Assembly (NCBI RefSeq): GCF_025698545.1
Contig: NC_068577.1
Location: 44,781,250-44,845,249, forward strand
Source of the DNA: Gossypium raimondii
Taxonomy: Eukaryota; Streptophyta; Magnoliopsida; Malvales; Malvaceae
Reading direction: 5' to 3'
Length of the DNA: 64,000 bases
Both the position numbers and the translations under genes were made by a program. Shown here piece after piece: positions 25,114 through 37,671 of this stretch; position 1 is the stretch's first letter; every line of letters starts with the position of its first letter. The notes beneath the pieces are model-generated. The model was not told the DNA's origin and did not search any database. It saw nothing but the letters and a program-made list of their open reading frames with translations.

Positions 25114-26598
25114 TGTTGGATCGCCGGCACCCCTACGGCGCAGCGAAAAAATTAAAATCGGCGAGCCTAACCATGGATCCATGTGTGAGGAACGAATCGG
25201 GGTGATCAAGGTTACAAATTTACCTAATGTTTATTCGAGTAGACAAGAACACCGAACAACAAGTAGTCGATCTGTTTGTCGAACCAAAACCGCAATCTAT
25301 CGTGATCCGGTCTCACGTAATCCACCCAGTTGACTACGAACGGAAGGAATCCCCAAAACAATTTTGAGAGTTATTTTTCTTATGCGGTGCTAGACTCAAA
25401 CAAAGAAAAACGTGATTATTTATATCCTTTTGTTTTTAGGGTTTTAAGAATTAAATAAATATGATAATATTTTAAACCGAAAATTATAATTACATTAATT
25501 ATAATATAAGTTCGGTAAACCATATATTTATTTGAATTCTTATGCTAACCAAATTCATGTCCTCACTATATGCACAACAACCTTGTACATAATGTGTTGA
25601 AATTTGATTACCGAATTAAATTAATTCTATAATTAATTTAATTCAAGCGACCCAAAAACAATACCAACTATGGTATATTCCGTTCATTTCAACTATAGGG
25701 TGTGACCCAGAGGTTCTTGTAACATTAGCAGATAACACTAGAACGATTCTAATGGTACGAACAATGAGTGGCATCTAGCAATGCATCATTGCTACCTAAG
25801 TCACAAGAGATCATGATTCGACATAACCTTTTATGATTAACCTTTTATGCAATAATCCTTAAGTCCTTTATCTCTGGATTGGACACAAGTCATGGAATAG
25901 TCACACTTGCATTGTCCATTCCATGTTCCTTGATCTCTTAAGCAGATTACGATATACAAATAAGTATGACATCTAATATCAACTTATTTGAGCATGGCCA
26001 TGCATTTCTAGTCTTACTTAATCAAGTGGCCTAAGATATTACTCCCATTATGTAGGAGGGACTTATCCTATATCGACCAACGTATCCTCTACATAGATTG
26101 TGGTATATCCAACATCGTCTTTATAGAACAACCGATTCACGATGTACGTTTGATCAGTATCAAAATATACAACTCACGATGTTGGGATTATGATGATCTC
26201 AAGTCGAGGATCATATAAATATTAATCATTATGAGTAATGTCGTGACAATTACATAATAATCCAAGAAACATACTCATAACGGGTCACCCAATATGTTGT
26301 TCTCTAACACACATATTCATGTAATGATTCGACATTCCATATCAATGACAACTCTTTATCATCAATCAACTACACGTTAGTCTTAATGCATTATCGTTGT
26401 CCTATCCAACAATAATACTTGACTAAGGAACTTTTAAGAATAATCATATTATTCTCAGGACATTATTATAAAACAGTTTATTTATATACACAGAAAAGAA
26501 ACTGAAATAATAATGGTAACGCCTTATATTAATAAACATGATAAATCAAGTATGTTATTACAACCATCTCATGATTGATCTTTGGGCATACTCTAACA
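25114..26598 (-). mobile_element. solo LTR (copia-type), reverse orientation
   Basis: Starts TGTTGGATCGCCGGCACC and ends ATACTCTAACA, flanked by an exact 5-bp duplication ATAAG (25109-25113 and 26599-26603). Read on the minus strand it begins TGTTAGAGTATGCCCAAAG, a start I associate with SIRE/Maximus-like copia LTRs. At 1485 bp with no coding region, it is best read as a solo LTR. It interrupts another LTR-like repeat that continues on both sides with the same GTGATATGTGAAAATGTGA style of sequence. Confidence 0.8.
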
Positions 26599-26603
26599 AT
26601 AAG

Positions 26604-27571
26604 CATGAATATGTGAAAAATGTGAAAATTGAAACATATGTGTTTAAATGGCCATATCATATGCATGGGGTGGGATTGTGAAAGGAGAAAGCTATGTGGC
26701 AGTTTAACTGCAATTATGTGGTCGTTATCGGCAATTATGTGGTGGTTTATCCACGATGTGCTATGTGACCGTTCATCGGTATCTATGTGGTGGTTTATCC
26801 ACAATGTGTTATGTGACCGTTCATCAGTATTTATGTGGTGGCTTGTCCACAAACTTATGTGTTATTGGATGGACAAGTTCTGGAGAACTCGATATTGGTA
26901 TGCAACGAGATGGGTAGGAAATCCTATATTTGTGTATTGTTCATAATCATTCCATGTTTGGTTCAATAAATGAGAAAATATGTGAATTCTGTGAAAAATG
27001 CCTTGTGATATTTTGATGTGTTATGTTTTAAAATAAGTGTTTGTTTATTTGTGTGTCTCAGGTAATCCTCGTACTTAAGGCTAGGATTTGGATCTTTGAA
27101 GGGGCTCTCGATATAATATGTTTTCATGGTTAAGGATTTTGGAAATGGTTTGGTGCTTTTATAGATTTTTTGAACTTCCTTTGGACTTTTATTATGGACT
27201 TTAAACTGGGTATGTTTAAGTGGTTTTGGGACTTTAAATTTTATATCATAAACTGTGGTAAGAGACACTATTTTGATTTAATAAGGTATTATGCATGAAT
27301 TATTTTTATGTGATTTCTAATCGATTAAAGAAATGTTTCAGTGATTATTAGCCACTACAAATATGGGTTTTAAAAACTAATTTACATTTTAAATAATTTT
27401 TAATTATAAAGGAACACATAACTCTAAAACAAAAAGTACAAGATGTTTTACAAAATCAAATTTTTTTAAAAGGTAAATGAATTTTCTGTTAAAAATCATT
27501 TTGACCATCTTCAAGGCCCATGTAATCGCTCAGATTGGGCCATAATGTCTAGGTCCGATTTTAGGGGTTAC
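26604..27571 (+). repeat. LTR-like repeat with 48-bp tandem units
   Basis: Continuation of the LTR interrupted by the solo LTR at 25114-26598. It ends in a gypsy-like GATTTTAGGGGTTACA near 27556-27571. Its notable content is the 48-bp array at 26690-26860. Confidence 0.45.
26690..26860. repeat. 48-bp tandem repeat, about 3.5 copies
   Basis: TATGTGGTGGTTTATCCAC-type units recur at 26736, 26784 and 26832, separated by TATGTGACCGTTCATCGGTA. The period is a multiple of three, so open frames with a 16-residue repeat exist on both strands (26629-26946 plus, 26529-26852 minus). I regard these as by-products of the repeat. Confidence 0.85.
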
Positions 27572-29121
27572 AAGCAGCATAATATCATCGATCACCTAAA
27601 GATGGAGTACAGAATCTCACTTGAACTCATTCATCTTTGTCAGCTTAACTTTTCCAAATGTCGAGCCTCCATCGTCCTGATAGATAAGCATGACAACCAC
27701 ATACCGATTAAATCAAAGGTATTTAAACATTATAAGGAATCCTTACTCTCCTTCCTCCTCTAATCTACTGAGTATAGAAAGATAAGAAAGCTTACCAGCT
27801 TCTTGGATTTTGTACTTCTTTACCTCAAACCTTACGATCATTGCCCCATACAATGTTTTCCTTAACTCTCTCTTCTTTAGAGCAACCGAAGAAGATGATG
27901 TACAAATCAAATTGAAAATGTTTTAAAATATAAATAAATAGGTTTAAAATGTTTAGAAATTCATCAGCTTTGCAATATGGTTTGGGAAGTGAAGATTTCT
28001 TTGTGATAGAATGCTAGTTTCATTTTGTAATAAGGCTTAGCCTCCCTCCTTTCCACCAAAAAATATTTTATAAAGCTTAAAAGAAGTTTAAATAATAAAT
28101 TAAAATTATGCGTAATTAAAATCTATATTATGTATAAAACTATTATACATTAAAAATTATGAACTTATTAAATTTATTGTCAAAATTAAAAAAATAAATC
28201 GTAAACTTTTTGTATATTTTTAATTTGATGAATTTATCATGAAATTAAACATTTTTATTATTGTGTTTTTATTTTCTTAATTATATTATCTTAATCAATG
28301 ATGCATGTGTATATATGATTTTAAAAGAATAAATTTTTAATTTAAACTTTTTTGTAATTATGTAATTTTTTTAATTTATAGAATTTATATGTATATATTT
28401 TACATATTTCTAAAATTTTATTTACAAACTCATTTTAAAATTTATATATAAATATTTAATTTCAGTCTACATAGATATCACAAATCACATTTTAATGGAA
28501 AAGAAGTGTCATGTATCAATCGATTTTTAAAATGTCATTACAAAAATTAGGCTAAATTACATAATAAAATATAAGATTAGATACGAATTTAGAGAACCAA
28601 TGCATTAATCTTTTAAAAAACCAAAACATTAGGCCAAACTTTTAAATATAATATAGATAGTTAAGATGCATTATATGGACAGGTGAAATTCAGTGCTAAA
28701 CACAATAAAATAATTAAAACTATGACTCTTACATGACTTTTAAATTTAGAAAAATATATTATTTACATGATTTAAGGACATGGATCCTTTATTTTTTTAA
28801 CTTCAATATATTATTTGGTATTTTTCTATTATTGCATTATTTGGTATTTTTAATGTAATATTTGTGCATTTTACTCTAATGTGGTATTTGTATTTAGTAA
28901 AAGTTATATATACGATGGTTACGAATATTTTTCAAAATTTAAGAATGATTTGATGAAAGTTAATTGTTAATATTATTAGTTAATTATAAATTTTCATCAA
29001 ATCAATCTTATAATTAAAATGAAACACTAGAAATTTAACGGCATTATCTATGAATACCCAAATAATTGTTGGCAAATACAAATACCATATTTAAAAAAAA
29101 TAAAATTTAGGGACATCAAAT
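27572..29121. other. intergenic, AT-rich, no gene
   Basis: 27572-27900 contains a C/T-rich LTR-like remnant. From 28080 on the DNA is very AT-rich with no coding potential. Nothing else recognised. Confidence 0.5.
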
Positions 29122-29479
29122 TAGAGGTGATCATGGGCCAGGCCGGGCCTAAAAAAAATTTTCAGCCCCCGTCCTAGGCCCGGGCCCGGCCCAAAATATG
29201 GGCCTAAAATTTTGTCCAGGCTCGGCCTAAGAAAAAATTCCTAAGCCCGAGCCCGGCCAGGCCCATTATTTAATAAACACCAAAAATTTATTTTAAAAAT
29301 AAAAAAAATATATATATATTTATTATATTCGGGCTGGGCCGGGATCGGGGTCAAAAAAGTGGTGCCCGAGGCCCGAAAAACGGGCCTCATTTTTTTGTCC
29401 AAACTCATATTTCGAACTTATATTTTTACCCGAATCCTCCCATATTTCGAACGGGCCGGGCCGGGCATGATCACCTCCA
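29122..29479. mobile_element. hAT-type MITE, 358 bp
   Basis: Termini TAGAGGTGATCATGGGCC and (right end, complemented) TGGAGGTGATCATGCCC. An exact 8-bp duplication CATCAAAT lies at 29114-29121 and 29480-29487. The interior is GGCCCGGGCC-rich with a short AT-rich centre. Same family as the outer parts of 4682-6268 and the partial copies at 37506 and 63880. No transposase. Confidence 0.85.
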
Positions 29480-29487
29480 CATCAAAT

Positions 29488-30018
29488 GATGCAATAAACT
29501 ACTTTTAGAAAAAGGAGTTATCCAAGTATACAAACTACCATTAATTTGGTATAAATCACAATCTGGCTAGAAAATAGAATATAATTAGATTTAAATAGAA
29601 TTTATTAAAATAAATTACACATATAATATTTAAATACGATCAAATAAAGATCATTAAGAGAAACAGTTAACGAGTATTAATTATAAAACGAAGATGAGCA
29701 GCACGAAATTCAAACATAAAACATAAAAAATCACCAGTGTAAATAGATGTTAGAAAAATATTAGGAAAGTTTGGCATTCTTAAATTTCATAAGAAACCAT
29801 TTAGCTCTCCACAGTCCACACAAATAAATTAGTATATTCCAAAACCGATACCGTGTGTCCGTGATTTCTCTAATAGGACAAGAATGCCACTTTCCTAATA
29901 CAAAATCATCAACTTCACAAGGCTAAAACAGTCCTATAAAAGAAGACCGTCATGGATTGAGTGAAGACAAAGAAAACAAATCATCACAAAGGGGAAGAGA
30001 TTCTGTAAAAGAACAGGA
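29488..30018 (+). promoter_or_regulatory. upstream region and TATA box of the PAP18-like gene
   Basis: TATAAAA at 29935-29941 lies 78 bp before the ATG, a normal place for a plant TATA box with a leader of about 45-50 nt. The rest of the stretch is AT-rich with no other recognised feature. Confidence 0.55.
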
Positions 30019-32308
30019 ATGGAAACGAAAAGAATGATTTTTGTGATACTAATCACTGTTCTTCTATCCTTGTCATTACCCGTTAGAACTGATTACGTTA
30101 GACCCCAACCTCGTAAAACTTTGCATTTCCCATGGAAACCAAAGCACCCTTCTCTGCCTCACCAGGTAACTTTTTATCTTGAACAATTTCGTTTCTATGT
30201 TGTTAATGTTTTTGTTTGATTCTATTTCTTTTTTCCTTGATCTGATCTGGGACTTTCTTGTTTTATGCATTTCTGGGTTCATTTTGTTGAAAAAGAAGAT
30301 TTACTTTATATATATACGTGGAAGTTTTGGGTTTGATGTTTATGGATTTGTGATTATTTTATGTTTAGAGAAAAGGATTTAACTTGAAATAGCTTAAATT
30401 CTTGACTATTTTGTTTTGTTTGTTTTTAGGTTACTGTCAATTTTCTCTGTGGATTTTGTATTTCATCTGCCTGTAAAACTTAACATTTAAGCTAATAGAT
30501 TTGGTTGTTTCTGGAACTGCATGGTAAATTTTTAAAATTAAGCAACCTATCTATGATTAGGGTTTGAAACTTTCCCTGAATGTTTTTGAGGGAATATTAA
30601 TAGTAATTTTGAGATTAATGATGCTTATCTAGAACTGAAGAATGGCAGTGTAAGGTATTACTATCACATTCATGCACATGTTTTGTTTGAAAGCATGATA
30701 CATGCATCTATAATCGCGGTCGGCATACAAAAGTTTCTTTCTCTGATTTAACTTCCTGTTAATTCCGTCAAGACCTTGATGTTGCGATTTTTAGTTGAAA
30801 TGCATTGTGCTTCATGAATGTGTTGCAGGTACACATATCATTGGCTGGAGAAAATCACATGCGAATTTCGTGGATCACTGATGATAACTCCGCTCCTTCA
30901 ATTGTTGAATACGGAACCTTGCCTGGACAATACACCTTGTCATCATCAGGAGAGACCGCCTCTTATAATTACTTATTTTATAGCTCCGGAAAGATACACC
31001 ATACTGTCATTGGGCCTCTGGAACATGATACCATTTATTTCTATCGGTGCGGAGGACAAGGTCCTGAATTTCAGCTCAAGACCCCACCCGGACAATTTCC
31101 TGTTACCTTTGCCGTAGCTGGCGATTTAGGTCAAACTGGCTGGACTAAATCAACATTAGACCACATCGACCAATGCAAATATGATGTACATCTGCTTCCC
31201 GGGGACCTTTCTTATGCTGATTGCATGCAGCATCTCTGGGACAACTTTGGTGAGCTGGTACAGCCACTTGCGAGTGCCAGACCGTGGATGGTAACACAAG
31301 GCAACCATGAAAAGGAGAAGATACCATTTTTTACAGATGCATTTGAGTCCTATAATGCAAGATGGAAAATGCCGTTTGAGGAAAGTGAATCGACCTCAAA
31401 TCTTTATTATTCTTTCGAAGTTGCAGGGGTCCATGTTATCATGCTTGGTTCATATACGGATTACGACGAGCTTTCAGATCAATATAGCTGGTTGAAGGTT
31501 GGTTTTTCCTTTCCTCTAATAAGTGATTGAAGATCAATATAGCATGCAACTCTATTTGCGTATTTAATTGACAAAGTTTCTTGTCTCTTTAAAATCATAG
31601 GCTGATCTTTCAAAGGTGGACAGAAAGAAGACACCCTGGTTAGTTGTGTTGTTCCATGTTCCATGGTACAATAGTAACCATGCTCATCAAGGTGAAGGGG
31701 ATGGGATGATGGCAGCCATGGAACCACTGCTTTATGCTGCTGGTGTTGATTTAGTATTTGCGGGTCACGTGCATGCTTACGAGCGCTCCGTATGTCAATA
31801 TTGGCCTAGCTTTCTTTCTTATTCTTATGTTATTAGTTGGATATATGATAATGTTGTTCTCTACCTGGCAGAAACGTGTTAACAAAGGAAAATCAGATCC
31901 TTGTGGCACTGTTCATATTACTATCGGAGATGGAGGCAACAGAGAAGGTTTAGCTCAAAAGTATGTCATAACGAACAAAATTTCTTAAATTCTGATCTTA
32001 GTTGTAATACAAATTGAACATCATACATTTATCTTGTTTGTTGTAACGTTGAGCCAGAATATAGTAAGTCATGTAAATTTACTTACAGGTACATTCACCC
32101 AACACCAGAGTGGTCAATGTTCCGTGAAGCGAGCTTTGGTCATGGCGAGCTCAAGATAGTGAATTCAACTCATGCATTTTGGAGCTGGCACCGGAACGAT
32201 GACGATGAACCAGTACGGTCTGATCAAGTTTGGATAACCTCTCTCATCAGTTCTGGATGTCTTGCAGAAAAGGCTTATGAATCAAGTAAAATTCTTGTTT
32301 CTCCTTAA
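30019..32308 (+). CDS. PAP18: purple acid phosphatase, PAP18-like
   Basis: Secreted or vacuolar binuclear metal phosphatase that releases phosphate from organic esters. Exons: 30019-30165, 30829-31497, 31601-31789, 31872-31960, 32089-32308. All junctions keep frame, giving 437 aa. A hydrophobic signal peptide (about residues 5-22) comes first, then the Fn3-like N-domain (VHISLAGENHMRISW). The phosphatase domain carries all five metal-binding motifs: GDLG, GDLSYAD, GNHE, VLFHVPWY and GHVHAYER, so it looks active. The short chain length and the close resemblance to what I recall of Arabidopsis PAP18 favour that subgroup; PAP20-22 are alternatives. It is tail to tail with the transporter gene downstream. 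I saw no P1BS phosphate-starvation site in the near promoter, but did not search fully. Confidence 0.93.
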
Positions 32309-33012
32309 ACTAAAGACTTGGCGGTCAGTGTCCCTAGATTCGAGCCAAGTTGTTGCTAAACAGCTTGATGTGTGTTGTGTGTATATATATACTAATGCTA
32401 GAAGACATGGTTTCAATTAGTAAAATGGTTATTCGTTTCATGTAATTGAGCATAAAGGCCATCTCCATTTGAAGCTGTCCTATTGCTCATTTCTTATATG
32501 TAACTTTTCAAAGATAATTTTGTTTCCCTATGCGCGTACTGAAAAGTTTCTCCGATCGATTGAGCACTGTCAACGTAGGTATTATTTTTGTACTAAAAAA
32601 GTAAGTTAAGCGATTTCGAAATGACTTGATTACACAGTACAATAAAAGAATATTGATTAAAATACAATATAATATGAAACACCGTAAAAAAATATTTAAG
32701 ATGTTTAGGCAAAAACTGAATCCTCAATCTTTTCTTACGATTGTTACATTCCTTCGAGTAACGAATCAATCAACCAAAAACGGTTTATACAAAAATGCCT
32801 TTGTAATATCAGAATGAAGATATTTAAAGATGTAAACCAAGAACCAAATGACTCAATGTATCCATTGCTATTAATTTCTGTGTATGGCTACCTGTATTTT
32901 AGTAGTAACTAAGTTGATGGAGAGATTATAATTGTTAGGATGATATCTAGTCGAGTCAGATTCAGTGGCTAGCAACTCTGGTTGTTCATCTGAAACATCT
33001 TAAGGTAAGTTA
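32309..33012. other. intergenic between convergent genes
   Basis: Holds the two facing 3' UTRs (PAP18-like plus, FBT4-like minus). No repeat or extra gene recognised. Confidence 0.5.
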
Positions 33013-36000
33013 TCACGCTATCCCTGTAGCTTCCTTCGGTATCAAAAACAGGAGCACAACAGGAATGAAAGTGCAGAAGAGTTGAATATTGATGCCTAAA
33101 AGAAGGTTGTCGAAAGATCCTGAAGAGATGTTCAAGATTGATGCTAACCCAGCGCCTACAAACGATCCTACAGTGGACCCAAAGTTGTTTATTGACATAA
33201 AGAGAGCAAAAAGTGTTCCTTCAATTCCTGGTGGGCAAAGCTGTCCGGACAAGATCAAGAATGGCATGAACCTGTGCAGTGACAGGACAGGTTGGCTGAA
33301 GAGAGAATGTCTAAGCTTTGAACGTAACTAAAAACTAAGAACAAGGCATGTGGCCTGCGCACATGATGAAGGATTTCATATTCATATTATGATAGTGATG
33401 ATTTATGAAAAGAAAGCATTATACATACTTGAATTGGTTGACGGCATCTGAAAGTGCAGATCCACAAAGAACCAAGGTCTTGTCTGATACTCCAAAGGCA
33501 ACATTAGTTCGAGACACCAAAATAACATCAAAGAGATTCAAGAAAGCCAAACCAATGTGAGTCAACCTGCATTACATTTTCGGAATAGGAGATACAACTT
33601 AATCACATTAGTTTCAGGAAAGGAAAATCTTTTACAAATGAATTAAGCTAAAGTACTAAGTACTTACGCGAGAATTCTTCGTAACTTCATTTTCTTCAAG
33701 TACTGATTATATGTAAATGTCCCTAGCATGAGTCCTAACCATCCAATAACTCGTACAGTCCCCAAAAAAGATGCTTCCAACTTCAAAAACTCAGTCTGAT
33801 AGTAGAACATGACTGTTGAAAGGTTTGGAACAGTAACGTGTGCTAGGAAAAACCAAGCCATTGGTCTTGTTTTTCCAGGGGAAAATTAAATCAAAAGAAA
33901 CTTGATTAGAAGGGCAAAGAACATATATAAAGTATAACTCTGAGACAATATCAAACAATAGCGTCAACTAGGATAGTATCAAAGATCAACTGCTGGTTAT
34001 CCAATGTTTCATAGACAATACTTAAATGACGTTTTAAATCTACACATCTATAGTCAAAGAGCTGAGTCTACCCCACATAAAATGCGGACAAACATTAGCG
34101 AGACTATTCTAGACCATGCGCCATTTTTGAGTAATCATTTCTATTAGCTGCCTTGGAAATGCAATGCATTTAATAACACTATGTTTAACCTTCAATTCCA
34201 GAAAGTAAGTTAATACTTACCTCAAAATCATAGGCTGTTTAAAAGCACGGCACAAATTGTAAGTGGCATATTTCAGGGACAGGAACCACAGTAATGGTAG
34301 GGACTTGCCCTTTCCAGGACTCAGAGTCTGTGCTTTTCTGCGTGTAAGTTGTGTCTTTTTGCTTTTCTTTTGGATCTTCTTTCTTTTTCTGGTACTAACA
34401 TTGGATTTCTTTTCCAAAGAACTGTCTTCATCCAAATCATTAACTTTTCCATTCAAATGATGGGAATCACTTGAAATACAGAAATCAGATAAAACTTCAC
34501 CCCCCATAGAACTCTCTTCGACCAAACCACATGAAAACAACTGTATGGCTGGAAGTATAGAGAAAAGAAGGAAGATAATATCTATCTCTAAGTTGGTTAA
34601 TGCATATCCTCCTAGCAAACTCCCACACACTCCACCAAAAGCCATCGATAACCATGACAATGACTGAAGGTCTCCGGCAAAGGAGGCCCTGATGAAAGTT
34701 AGTTCAACTTTGTAAGTTATTTGTTCTATTGAAATAAAACCAAACAAACAATTGGTTGCAGAAAACATAGAAGGATTTATCAAACAGAGTTGAAAAGTAA
34801 ATTTGATAGAAGAACATACTTCTCAAATCGTACAGCCTCAGCGATCATTGCATCAACCACAACATCTGCCATTGCAGAACCTAGGTTCTGCAGTGTTAAT
34901 AAGATCATGAGGTGCCATATGGAACTCCTTGTGGAGGCATTTATACCCAGAATAAGCCATGGCACAAGAGACATCACAGTGGAAATCACCAAATATGGGA
35001 TCCTTTTTTTCCCTTTAATCGGAATGCAGTCGGACAAAATCCTGCATGTGGAAACAGAGTAAGGCTCCAATAAACAATCAAGAGATACAATAATGCTAAA
35101 AGGACAATTTTCTTGTCATCATATATTTTTCAGCCAAATAGTTTTCATCACATTATATTAGGGCTTTAGTAAGGACTACATCATAATTAACATCCTTTAC
35201 AACATATTTCATGGTCATTATTCCATTACCAATCATGTTCCAGAAAGATATTTTCCCTGAAAACATGCTTTTCCTATGCTTATACTTTCATGCTAAAGAT
35301 TGGTTTATCAGAAAACACCAAACTGATATTATCCAGATTCTTTAGAACCTCAATATGTCTTTTTTTCTAATAAATAAATCTACCACAATAATGTCATTCC
35401 ATGAAAACAAGAGTACTAAGCACCACAATGACGCGTACCCGTATATAGGTTTTATGCTCCATGGGAAAAATGATACTGAAAACACAAATTGGGAAGCCGA
35501 AGGTGACAACTTAAGCCTATCTTTCAACTGGTAAGAAACTGCTGTCCATACGAATGATCTGAAACCCTGCACTCATACATCGTGAAGTTACTTTAAATCC
35601 AAACTCAAAGTAAGATAAAAGGGGACAAAAGGTAACATACATAGGAATTACAAGAGCATAGGGATAGGAACTACTGGAAACCCGGAACAAAAATGAGATT
35701 GTTAGCTTATGCAACAGATGCTTCAGGGAAATCTTGAATCACACTTAATTCATCTTAGCTGCCTTAGGGAAATCTAAGCAGAAAAAATGGGTGATGTTTC
35801 TAAACTAAAACTCATTTAGCTTTAAGCATGAAACTAAAGAAAAGCTTCTCAGTTATGTCGTTTGAGGCTTGACAAAGATCTCATTTATCATAATTCAGCA
35901 TCAATCAAACGTAAATCACGAGGTTCTATTTGGTTTAACAAAATTATTGCTTTCAATTACCTAAACGAGCATATTTTCCTTCAACGAGAAAACAAATAAA

Positions 36001-36328
36001 ATATTAACCCAAACTGTCATTTACAAATTCATATGATATCCAAATCCAAAGTTAAATAACATCGACAATTAAAAAGAAGAAAAGAAAATCAAAACTTTAA
36101 TTGCAAATTTTTAGTTTTTCAACAAAACCCAATACGAAATCAACAAAAATAAACCACAAAACCAAAGCAATGGAATTTCACATAATTAAGAAGTCTATGA
36201 ATCAAAGTAAGAGGGAAGAAAAAAGAAGAAGAAAGAAATGGGGGAACCTGGGTGAAGTAAATCAAACAAACAAGCCACAAAAACGCCAAACCAAATGCCG
36301 TTTTGAGCTGCTTTATACATTGTATCAT
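33013..36328 (-). CDS. FBT4: folate-biopterin transporter 4-like (BT1 family, MFS)
   Basis: Multi-pass membrane transporter of the BT1 (folate-biopterin) family. Transport of folates is known for other members; the substrate of this one is not shown by sequence. Seven exons: 36328-36248, 35566-35439, 35041-34820, 34688-34221, 33865-33668, 33566-33429, 33271-33013, all in frame, giving 497 aa. Landmarks in order: MIQCIKQLKTAFGLAFLWL, QGFRSFVWTAVSYQLKDR, LSPSASQFVFS, NLGSAMADVVVDAMIAEA, SFAGDLQSLSWLSMAFGGV, a central hydrophilic Lys/Arg-rich loop (around 34330-34460), VPNLSTVMFYYQTEF and GIEGTLFALFMSINNFGS. I assign it to the subgroup typified by Arabidopsis At5g54860 from recalled similarity. 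Its 5' flank has a run of about 12 G (plus strand) at 36425. Confidence 0.92.
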
Positions 36329-36601
36329 CTTTCAGAAACAGAACAAACAAATATGAAAGAAAAGGGAAAAAAGAACTTTTAAATTTCTCTTGGATCGGTT
36401 TCTGGATCATCAAAAATCGTTTTGTTGGGGGGGGGGGTGGTGTTAATTTTCAGTTATGGAATAAAATGGTGAACACGTACATGGTCCAACTAGGTCTCGC
36501 CACGTAAGCTATCTGGTCCCGCCCACAGCACCAGTCAAGGTCTCCTCCCTTGCCATCCGTGTTGACTTTGACTTTTTGATCAAAATTTACCTTAAAATAA
36601 A

Positions 36602-37435
36602 GGGATAATGTAAATTATAGCTCCTGAACTTGGCAAGTAAATTCACTTTGGCCCCTAAATTTGATAACTATGTTCACTTTGGTACTTGGTACTTGGTACT
36701 TGTTTTGTTCACTTTGATATTTGAACTTGACAACTAGGTTCATTTTAATCTCAGAACTTGTCTAAAAAGTTAGATATGTGGCACTCTAAGATTGTGTTAC
36801 ATCATCACTTGAAAAAAAAATTAGAAGATAATGTGGTACAATCTCAGAGTGTCATATTCAATATTTTAGTGACTGAACCGATCGTTGAACATGTTAGACC
36901 ACTAGCTCTTGATCCAACTAGTTCGATCAGTTCAATTGTCGGACCAACAATAAATAAATAAATAATATTCATAAAAATCTAAAAAGCCAAGTAAAATTGA
37001 TTTTATTTTATTTTTTAAAATTTTTATGATTTTTTAATTATTTATTTAATTATCGTTGGTCCAACGGTTGAACCAATCGATTTGGTTGAATCAAGAACTA
37101 GTAGCCTAACATGTTCAACCATCAGTTTGGTTATTAAAATACTGAATATGACACTTTAAGATTGTACCACATCATCATCTAAAAATTTTTTATTTTTCAA
37201 ACTCGAAGTGTCACATCATCAAACATTTAGAATTTTCAAATTCAGGGATCAAAATGGATCTAGTTGTCTAGTTCAAATGCCAAAGTGAGGAGAAAAAGTA
37301 CATGTACCAAAATGAACCTAGTTGTCAAGTTTAAAGGCCAATGTCGATCTACTTGCCAAGTTTAAGGGCCAAAAGTTACATTATCCCAATATGGATCTAC
37401 ATGATAAGTTAAGAGGCCAAAATTTACATTATCCC
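36602..37435. mobile_element. Mutator-like foldback element (long inverted repeats), 834 bp
   Basis: Ends are GGGATAATGTAAATT on the left and its complement AATTTACATTATCCC on the right. They are flanked by an exact 9-bp duplication TAAAATAAA (36593-36601 and 37436-37444). Much of the element is self-complementary: GCACTCTAAGATTGTG near 36780 pairs with CACTTTAAGATTGTACC-type sequence near 37150 on the other arm, and GTTGGACCAAC-type sequence flanks an AT-rich centre (36950-37060). A 9-bp duplication with long inverted repeats indicates a Mutator-superfamily non-autonomous element. No transposase. Confidence 0.8.
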
Positions 37436-37505
37436 TAAAATAAAAAGGGAAAAAACCAAAAATAAAATTTATCAAATAAATTTCAATTGGTTAAGTGATT
37501 TTATC

Positions 37506-37671
37506 TAGACCTGCTCATCGGCTGGGTCACCAGCCCAAGCTCAAAGGCCCGTTCGAAAAATGAGAGAGTTTGGACGAAAATACGAGGCTCGTAAAATAGG
37601 CTTGAGTAAAATTTAAGACTCGTTTTCTATATCGGTCGAGCATTGGGCAAGATTCTTTTAGCCTGAGCCCG
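37506..37671. mobile_element. truncated hAT-family copy
   Basis: Starts TAGACCTGCTCATCGGCTGGG, a degraded version of the terminus at 29122. It continues with the family's CGAAAAATGAGAGAGTTTGGACGAAAATA-like region. It is cut off at about 37671 where TGTTGGGGATCGAC begins. Confidence 0.55.
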
